Shown: positions 5,561-10,285 of the stretch, piece after piece
Layout of the letters: each line of letters begins with the position of its first letter
Position numbering within the stretch: the stretch's first letter is position 1
NCBI GenBank assembly: GCA_947626485.1
Contig: CANQSG010000060.1
Coordinates: forward strand, 1-10,285
Source: an uncultured Clostridia bacterium
Lineage (GTDB): Bacteria; Bacillota; Clostridia; Oscillospirales; Acutalibacteraceae
Direction of reading: 5' to 3'
Length of the DNA: 10,285 bases
The notes under the pieces: model-generated
The model's input: only the letters and a program-made list of their open reading frames with translations
Told to the model about the DNA's origin: nothing
Databases searched by the model: none
Made by a program: the position numbers and the translations under genes

Positions 5561-6790
5561 ATGAATCAGGACAAAGTCAAAAAGGTCGTTCTCGCCTATT
5601 CGGGCGGGCTCGACACGTCGATCATCATTCCGTGGTTGAAGGAAAACTTCGACAACTGCGAGGTCATCGCCGTTTCGGGCGACGTCGGGCAGGGCACCGA
5701 GCTCGACGGGCTGGAGGAAAAGGCGCTGAAAACCGGCGCTTCGAAGCTCTACATCGAGGATCTCAACCGCGAATTCGTCGAGGAATACGTCTTCCCGACC
5801 CTCAAAGCCGGCGCGGTGTACGAGGGCGATTACCTGCTCGGCACCTCGTTCGCCCGCCCGGTCATCGCGAAGCGCATCGTCGAGATCGCCAAGAAGGAAG
5901 GCGCCGACGCGATCTGCCACGGCTGCACCGGCAAGGGCAACGATCAGGTGCGGTTCGAGCTGGCGATCAAGGCCTTCGCGCCCGAGATGAAGATCATCGC
6001 CCCCTGGCGGATTTGGGACATCAAGTCGCGCGAGGAGGAGATCGACTACGCCGAGGCGCACCACATCCCGTTGAAGATCAACCGCGAGACCAACTATTCG
6101 AAGGACAAAAACCTCTGGCACATTTCGCACGAGGGGCTCGACCTCGAGGATCCCGCCAACGAGCCGCAGTACAACAAGCCCGGCTTCCTCGAGCTCGGCG
6201 TCTCGCCCGAGCAGGCGCCCGACCACCCGACCTACGTCAAAATCTCCTTTGAAAAGGGCGTGCCGGTCGCGGTCGACGGCGTGAAGATGGACGGCGTTTC
6301 GCTGATCAAAAAGCTGAATCAGCTCGGCGGCGAAAACGGCATCGGCATCACCGACCTCGTCGAAAACCGGCTGGTCGGCATGAAGTCGCGCGGGGTCTAC
6401 GAGACGCCCGGCGGCACGATCCTCTACAAAGCCCACCGCGTGCTCGAGACCCTTTGCCTCGACCGCGACACCCAGCATTACAAAGAGCTCGTCGCGGCGA
6501 AATTCGCCGAGCTCGTCTATTTCGGCCAGTGGTACACCCCCCTGCGCGAGGCGCTTTCCGCCTTCGTCGATTCGACCCAGCAGACCGTCACCGGCGACGT
6601 CACCTTAAAGCTCTACAAGGGCAACCTCATCAACGCCGGCGTGACCTCGCCCTACTCGCTCTACAACGAGGAGATCGCGACCTTCGACGAGGATCACGTC
6701 TACAACCAGGCAGATTCCGCCGGATTTATCAATCTGTTCGGCCTGCCGATCAAGGTTCGCGCCATGCGCGATCAGAAGCAGGGGAAATAA
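5561..6790 (+). CDS. argG: argininosuccinate synthase
   Basis: Joins citrulline and aspartate to argininosuccinate with cleavage of ATP to AMP and pyrophosphate, the penultimate step of arginine synthesis, in the cytoplasm. The 409-residue length is typical. The N-terminal PP-loop AYSGGLDTS (12-20) binds ATP. YEGDYLLGTSFARP (87-100) is the conserved citrulline-side block, and GCTGKGNDQVRFE (121-133) is the second family signature, with Cys where Ala is common. The ATG has GGAGG 7 nt upstream. It is the first gene of an operon with argH, 3 bp apart, behind a consensus promoter flanked by two ARG-box-like sites. No other arginine gene is in the window, so earlier pathway steps must be encoded elsewhere or citrulline obtained otherwise. 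Confidence 0.98.
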   Translation: MNQDKVKKVVLAYSGGLDTSIIIPWLKENFDNCEVIAVSGDVGQGTELDGLEEKALKTGASKLYIEDLNREFVEEYVFPTLKAGAVYEGDYLLGTSFARPVIAKRIVEIAKKEGADAICHGCTGKGNDQVRFELAIKAFAPEMKIIAPWRIWDIKSREEEIDYAEAHHIPLKINRETNYSKDKNLWHISHEGLDLEDPANEPQYNKPGFLELGVSPEQAPDHPTYVKISFEKGVPVAVDGVKMDGVSLIKKLNQLGGENGIGITDLVENRLVGMKSRGVYETPGGTILYKAHRVLETLCLDRDTQHYKELVAAKFAELVYFGQWYTPLREALSAFVDSTQQTVTGDVTLKLYKGNLINAGVTSPYSLYNEEIATFDEDHVYNQADSAGFINLFGLPIKVRAMRDQKQGK

Positions 6791-6793
6791 GCG

Positions 6794-8173
6794 ATGGAAA
6801 AGCTCTGGGCAGGTCGGTTTCACAAGGCGTTAGACAGCGACGTGAACGACTTCAACGCCTCGATCGCCTTTGACAGCCGGATGTACGAGGCGGACATCCG
6901 CGGCTCGATCGCCCACGCCGCCATGCTCGCCGACTGCGGGATCTTAACGCCGGCCGACGCGCAGCAGATCACAGCGGGGCTGCGGGGGATCCTCGAAGAT
7001 TTGCAGACGGGCAAGCTCGAGATCGACCCCACCGCCGAGGATATCCACACCTTTGTGGAGGCCGAGCTGACCGCCCGCATCGGCGAGGTCGGCAAGCGGC
7101 TGCACACGGCGCGCAGCCGGAACGATCAGGTCGCGGTCGACCTGCGGCTTTATTTGCGCGACGAGATCGGCGCAGTCGACGGCCTCGTGCGGGGTCTGAT
7201 CGAGGCGATCGCCGCGAAGGCCGAGGAAAACGCCGAGACCGTCGTGCCGGGGTACACCCACATGCAGCGGGCGCAGCCCATCGTCTTCGGCCACCACCTG
7301 ATGGCCTACGCGATGATGCTGCTGCGCGACCTCGACCGGCTGGCCGACTGCCGCCGCCGCATGAACGTCTCGCCGCTCGGCAGCTGCGCGCTGGCGGGCA
7401 CGACCTACCCGACCGACCGGGCGCAGACCACCGCCCTGCTCGGCTTCGACCGCCCCTGCGAGAACAGCCTCGACGGGGTGAGCGACCGGGATTTCGCCGT
7501 GGAGCTCGCCGCCGCCCTCTCGATCCTGATGATGCACCTCTCCCGCTTTTCCGAGGAGATCATCCTCTGGTGCTCGTGGGAATTCAAGTTCATCGAGCTC
7601 GACGACGCCTATTCGACCGGCTCGAGCATCATGCCGCAGAAGAAAAACCCCGACATCGCCGAGCTCGTCCGCGGCAAGACCGGCAGGGTCTACGGCGACC
7701 TGACGACGCTGCTGACGATGTTAAAGGGGCTGCCGCTCGCCTATAACAAGGATATGCAGGAGGACAAGGAAGCGATTTTCGACGCCCTCGACACCGTCAA
7801 GCTCTGCCTGACCGTCTTTACCCCCATGCTCGCGACGATGCGGGTCAACCGCGACGCGATGCGCAAGGCGGCGGCGGGCGGGTTTACGGGCGCGACCGAC
7901 TGCGCCGACTACCTCGTGCGCAAGGGGCTGCCCTTCCGCACGGCGTACCAGATCGTCGGCGAGCTCGTCGCCCACTGCATCGAGACGGGGCAGACGCTCG
8001 AAAGCCTGCCGCTCGAGGAATACCGCCGGCTTTCCCCCGCCTTCGACGCCGACGTTTACGACGCCATCGACCTCGACGTCTGCGCCAAAAAGCGCATTTC
8101 CTTCGGCGGCACCTCGCCCGATTCGGTGCGCGAACAGGTGCGCGCCGCGCGGGACTGGCTCGCGACGCATTGA
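6794..8173 (+). CDS. argH: argininosuccinate lyase
   Basis: Splits argininosuccinate into arginine and fumarate, the last step of arginine synthesis; the active enzyme is a homotetramer of the fumarase/aspartase superfamily. The 459-residue length is standard. Conserved region 1 is HTARSRNDQVA (104-114); region 2, GYTHMQRAQP, carries T155-H156; and the superfamily signature GSSIMPQKKNPD (276-287) contains S278, the expected catalytic serine. The start follows argG by only 3 bp, and its AGGGG ribosome binding site (6780-6784) lies within the last codons of argG, so the two genes are probably translationally coupled. A strong hairpin terminator begins 26 nt after the stop. No oddities in length or motifs were seen. 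Confidence 0.98.
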   Translation: MEKLWAGRFHKALDSDVNDFNASIAFDSRMYEADIRGSIAHAAMLADCGILTPADAQQITAGLRGILEDLQTGKLEIDPTAEDIHTFVEAELTARIGEVGKRLHTARSRNDQVAVDLRLYLRDEIGAVDGLVRGLIEAIAAKAEENAETVVPGYTHMQRAQPIVFGHHLMAYAMMLLRDLDRLADCRRRMNVSPLGSCALAGTTYPTDRAQTTALLGFDRPCENSLDGVSDRDFAVELAAALSILMMHLSRFSEEIILWCSWEFKFIELDDAYSTGSSIMPQKKNPDIAELVRGKTGRVYGDLTTLLTMLKGLPLAYNKDMQEDKEAIFDALDTVKLCLTVFTPMLATMRVNRDAMRKAAAGGFTGATDCADYLVRKGLPFRTAYQIVGELVAHCIETGQTLESLPLEEYRRLSPAFDADVYDAIDLDVCAKKRISFGGTSPDSVREQVRAARDWLATH

Positions 8174-8198
8174 CCGCAATTATCGCACGAAAACGGCA

Positions 8199-8240
8199 AC
8201 AGCCCGAAGCGTTTTTTGCTACGCTTCGGGCTGTCTTTTT
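8199..8240. terminator. terminator at the end of argGH, probably two-way
   Basis: A perfect 14-bp stem (arms 8199-8212 and 8221-8234, ACAGCCCGAAGCGT and its complement) with an 8-nt loop is followed by CTTTTT on the plus strand. On the minus strand the stem is followed by TTGCCGTTTT, so it may also end the convergent surface-protein transcript. Confidence 0.9.
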
Positions 8241-8252
8241 CTGCTTTCGGGG

Positions 8253-9722
8253 TCAGTCCGCCGTGCCGACCTGCGACGTCGTGTCGGAACTGCTCGTCGA
8301 CGAGGAGACGTCGGTATCCTCCGGCGCAGAGGAGGTCTCGCCGCCCGCGGGTGCGGACGAGGACGATGCGGGCGCCGAGGACGCCGGGTCGGAGGAGGAA
8401 GCGGGCGCGGAGGAGACCGGCGGCTTGTCCTTGACGTCGGTCAGCGAGACGGTCGTCAGGCTGTTGCCGCGCGTCGTCAGCGCCAGGTCGGTGTTCGGCT
8501 TTGCGCAGGTGTACCCGGCGGGGACGGCCTGCATCAACGTATAATTCCCGTAAGGCAGGTTTTCGCGGGAAATCTGCCCGGCGGCGTTGGTCTTGCCGAG
8601 CGAGACGGTCTTGCCGGTCGCGCGGTTTTTCAGGGTGAAGGCGACGCCGGAAATCGGGCGTCCGGCGTCGTCACGCAGGGTCAGCGTCAGCGCCGCCGCC
8701 CAGCGGATATTTTTCGGCCGGGAGATGATTTGCAGCGGATAAACCGGGTCGGGGCCGAAGAGCACCCGCTCGATCGCGCAGAGCTCGGGGCCGTTGGAAT
8801 TGCCGACGTGGTACATGAAATGGGTGCCGTTGCGCGCCCCGGCATAGATGCCGACGTGGCAGGCGCGGCCGTTGCGGTTGCGGGCGTTTTCAAAGGCGAT
8901 GACCGAGCCGATCGGGATGTCCTGCCCGGGCGCAAACCGCAGAAAGCCGCCGGGTCTGCCCGAGGCCCCGAACGGAATCGAGGCGGCATAGCCCTTTTTG
9001 ATCCAGTCCCGCGCGGCGAGCAGCCAGTCGTTGGCGTTGGTGCTCTTGACGGGGCGGGTCAGGGACGAGACGTCGTAGCCCGCGACGTTCGGCAGGTAAT
9101 TGAAATAGACGTAGCTCACAAAGGAGGCGCAGACCAGTCCGCGCCGCTCAAACAGGGCGATGTCGGGCTTGCCGGCGGCGTTGGTCTCGTAGCCGGTGGA
9201 GCCGCCGCCGTAGCCGATTTTGGAAAGGTAGCCGAGCCCCCGCTTGCGCGAGGCGGCGACGTATTGCCACATCGTGCCATCGGCGCGGCGCTTCGCCACG
9301 TTGCAGCCGGTGTAGATGAGGGCGTCCATAAAGACGTTATTGTCCATGTCCAGCACGGCGTTGTAGGCGTAATTGCCCGTCTGCGGCGGCGTCGCGAGGG
9401 CGGTCGCGTTTGCCGCGGGGCGCGCCGGCGTTGCCGCCGGTTTGCGGGCGGGCGCGGCGGGACGGGCGGGCGCCGGGGCGGCGGAGGAGGTCGGCGCCTG
9501 CGAGGAGGTCGGCGCTTGCGGCTCGGACGAGGACGCCGGGGCGCTGCTTGGATCGGACGACGTCGGCGCGGAAGGAAGCTCCGCTTCTTCAATCACCGCC
9601 GGGCGCTGCAAACCGAGCGAGAGCCCCGCGCCGCCGCCGAGCACGACGAGCACCGCCGCAGCAAAGGCGGGCATCCGGCGCGCCGCCAGCTGACCGAGGG
9701 CGCGCAAAGGGGAAGGTTTCAT
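8253..9722 (-). CDS. membrane-anchored NlpC/P60-like cysteine peptidase with Cna-B-like domain
   Basis: A 489-residue surface protein. Order: a short basic N-terminus and one membrane segment (about 18-38); a Ser/Ala/Pro linker (about 50-113); an NlpC/P60-like domain (about 117-335) with probable catalytic C198 in GLVCASFVSYVY and H289 in CHVGIYAG, and H305 in MYHVGNSNG as a possible third residue; a Cna-B/SpaA-like beta-sandwich (about 343-430, including LPYGNYTLMQAVPAGY); and an acidic Ser/Ala/Pro tail (about 432-489) with no LPXTG sorting signal. It probably cleaves peptidoglycan stem peptides or related amides at the cell surface. In the Cna-B domain the usual glutamate of the Y-x-L-x-E motif is Gln398, so an isopeptide crosslink may not form. 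The ATG has AAAAGGAG 9 nt upstream. It lies 79 nt after the AEC transporter gene on the same strand. Family membership is fairly clear; substrate and role are inferred. Confidence 0.8.
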   Translation of the reverse strand: MKPSPLRALGQLAARRMPAFAAAVLVVLGGGAGLSLGLQRPAVIEEAELPSAPTSSDPSSAPASSSEPQAPTSSQAPTSSAAPAPARPAAPARKPAATPARPAANATALATPPQTGNYAYNAVLDMDNNVFMDALIYTGCNVAKRRADGTMWQYVAASRKRGLGYLSKIGYGGGSTGYETNAAGKPDIALFERRGLVCASFVSYVYFNYLPNVAGYDVSSLTRPVKSTNANDWLLAARDWIKKGYAASIPFGASGRPGGFLRFAPGQDIPIGSVIAFENARNRNGRACHVGIYAGARNGTHFMYHVGNSNGPELCAIERVLFGPDPVYPLQIISRPKNIRWAAALTLTLRDDAGRPISGVAFTLKNRATGKTVSLGKTNAAGQISRENLPYGNYTLMQAVPAGYTCAKPNTDLALTTRGNSLTTVSLTDVKDKPPVSSAPASSSDPASSAPASSSSAPAGGETSSAPEDTDVSSSTSSSDTTSQVGTAD

Positions 9723-9778
9723 CGAAAAAAGCTCCTTTTTGTCCCCGCGCAGGACAAAGGGAAGGGCTTGTCCGCGCG
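9723..9778 (-). promoter_or_regulatory. leader with mutually exclusive hairpins before the surface-peptidase gene
   Basis: On the minus strand three short structures compete. The first is an 11-bp stem with a single bulged base, between 9768-9778 and 9746-9757 (CGCGC plus GGACAA against TTGTCC plus GCGCG). The second is a 7-bp stem TTTGTCC with GGACAAA (9752-9758 with 9738-9744). The third is a weak 6-bp stem AAAAAG with CTTTTT (9735-9740 with 9726-9731) whose loop contains part of the Shine-Dalgarno. The first and second share bases, as do the second and third. No convincing promoter was found in the 79-bp gap, so the gene may be read from upstream. Confidence 0.45.
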
Positions 9779-9801
9779 GCGGAAGGTGTAAAAATGTTAC
9801 G

Positions 9802-10285
9802 CTATCGCGTCAGCCACTGCGTCAGCAGGACGAAGGCGGGCATTGTGGCGATCGAAAGCAGGGTCGAGACCGAGACGAGCTGCACCGAAAGGGCGGTGTC
9901 GCGCCGGAACTTCGCCGCGAACATCGTCGTGGCGGCGGCGACGGGGGCGCTGGCGGCGATCACGCAGACAAAGAGCGGCTCGCCCCGCAGGCCGCAGAGC
10001 CACATGCCGAGCAGGCTGATCGCCGGGACGACGACGAGGCGCAGCAGAACGGGCGGGTAAATGCGGGGGTTGCGCAGCGCCGCGAGCAGCCGCGACTGCG
10101 AGAGGTAATACCCGATAATGAGCATCGGGATGGGGGTATTGAGGGCGGCGAGGTGGCCGATCGGCGCAGTCAGCACCGTCGGGCGCGGCAGCCCGGTCAG
10201 GAAAAAGAGCAGCCCGACGGCGACGCCGATAAGCCCCGGATTCAGCAGCAGCTTGCGCACCGGCAGCCGCTCGCTTTTGTCCTGC
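9802..10285 (-). CDS. AEC-family (auxin efflux carrier-like) transporter, C-terminal half
   Basis: The 160 visible residues form the C-terminal half of a membrane transporter of the AEC family, which in bacteria usually carries malonate, malate or similar small organic acids. Five hydrophobic segments are visible, starting with NPGLIGVAVGLLFFLTGL, then PIPMLIIGYYLS, PPVLLRLVVVPAISLLGMW, PLFVCVIAASAPVAAATTMF and LLSIATMPAFVLLTQWL. The NPGLIG and TPIPMLIIG-type blocks at the beginning of the second half are typical of the family. The frame stays open to the window edge, so the N-terminal half and the start lie outside. It ends with TAG 79 nt before the surface-peptidase gene and may be co-transcribed with it. 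The substrate cannot be told from this part. Confidence 0.85.
   Translation of the reverse strand, partial: QDKSERLPVRKLLLNPGLIGVAVGLLFFLTGLPRPTVLTAPIGHLAALNTPIPMLIIGYYLSQSRLLAALRNPRIYPPVLLRLVVVPAISLLGMWLCGLRGEPLFVCVIAASAPVAAATTMFAAKFRRDTALSVQLVSVSTLLSIATMPAFVLLTQWLTR

Noticed and set aside
5489..6478. Long minus-strand open frame (329 codons) opposite argG
   Set aside because: Antisense shadow of argG. It has no recognisable domains and would cross the argG promoter.
9440..9580. Possible tandem DNA repeats in the GC-rich stretch
   Set aside because: The repetition follows the Ser/Ala/Pro codons of a linker, with irregular units and no spacer pattern, so it is coding low complexity and not a CRISPR or mobile repeat.
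8730..9791. Long plus-strand open frame (353 codons) opposite the surface-peptidase gene
   Set aside because: Its Gly/Arg-rich low-complexity product is the reverse reading of the Ser/Ala/Pro linker, with no motif support.
9802..10260. GTG start at 10260 for the transporter fragment
   Set aside because: The frame stays open to the window edge and the visible part is only the C-terminal half of the family, so this GTG is an internal valine codon.

Overview
The window comes from a bacterial chromosome of high GC content, with GC-rich codons in almost every gene. Strong AGGAG-type ribosome binding sites and consensus TTGACA/TATAAT promoters point to a high-GC Firmicute. The surface protein with Ser/Ala/Pro-rich linkers, a cysteine peptidase domain and a Cna-B-like domain suggests a gut Clostridia/Oscillospiraceae-type anaerobe. 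That placement is inference; there is no rRNA or other marker gene here.

Left part, minus strand (1-3820): a GH27 alpha-galactosidase whose 3' end runs off the window, preceded on the same strand by a 923-residue MmeI-like (type IIG) DNA methyltransferase with an apparently intact N-terminal nuclease motif. The middle of the methyltransferase gene, from just before its NPPF motif to its NNFPWP motif, is much more AT-rich than either end. This fits a horizontally exchanged specificity block.

Centre (3820-5560): two back-to-back promoters drive the methyltransferase leftward and a non-haem ferritin rightward. The ferritin leader opens with a perfect 16-bp palindrome. Ferritin converges on a NagD-type HAD phosphatase, and a strong two-way hairpin terminator lies between them. 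The phosphatase diverges from argG across a 202-bp spacer with a promoter for each gene and two sequences resembling ARG boxes.

Right part (5561-10285): argG and argH form a tight two-gene arginine operon, 3 bp apart, carrying out the last two steps from citrulline to arginine. It ends in a two-way terminator shared with a convergent gene for a membrane-anchored NlpC/P60-like plus Cna-B-like surface protein. Upstream of that gene, on the same strand, lies the C-terminal half of an AEC-family transporter that runs off the right edge.

The most unusual signals are the mosaic restriction-modification gene, a nearly identical hairpin-plus-Shine-Dalgarno leader in front of two unrelated genes (alpha-galactosidase and surface peptidase), mutually exclusive hairpins in the second of these leaders, and candidate operators at ferritin and argG. 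I found no complete, clearly new multi-gene system.
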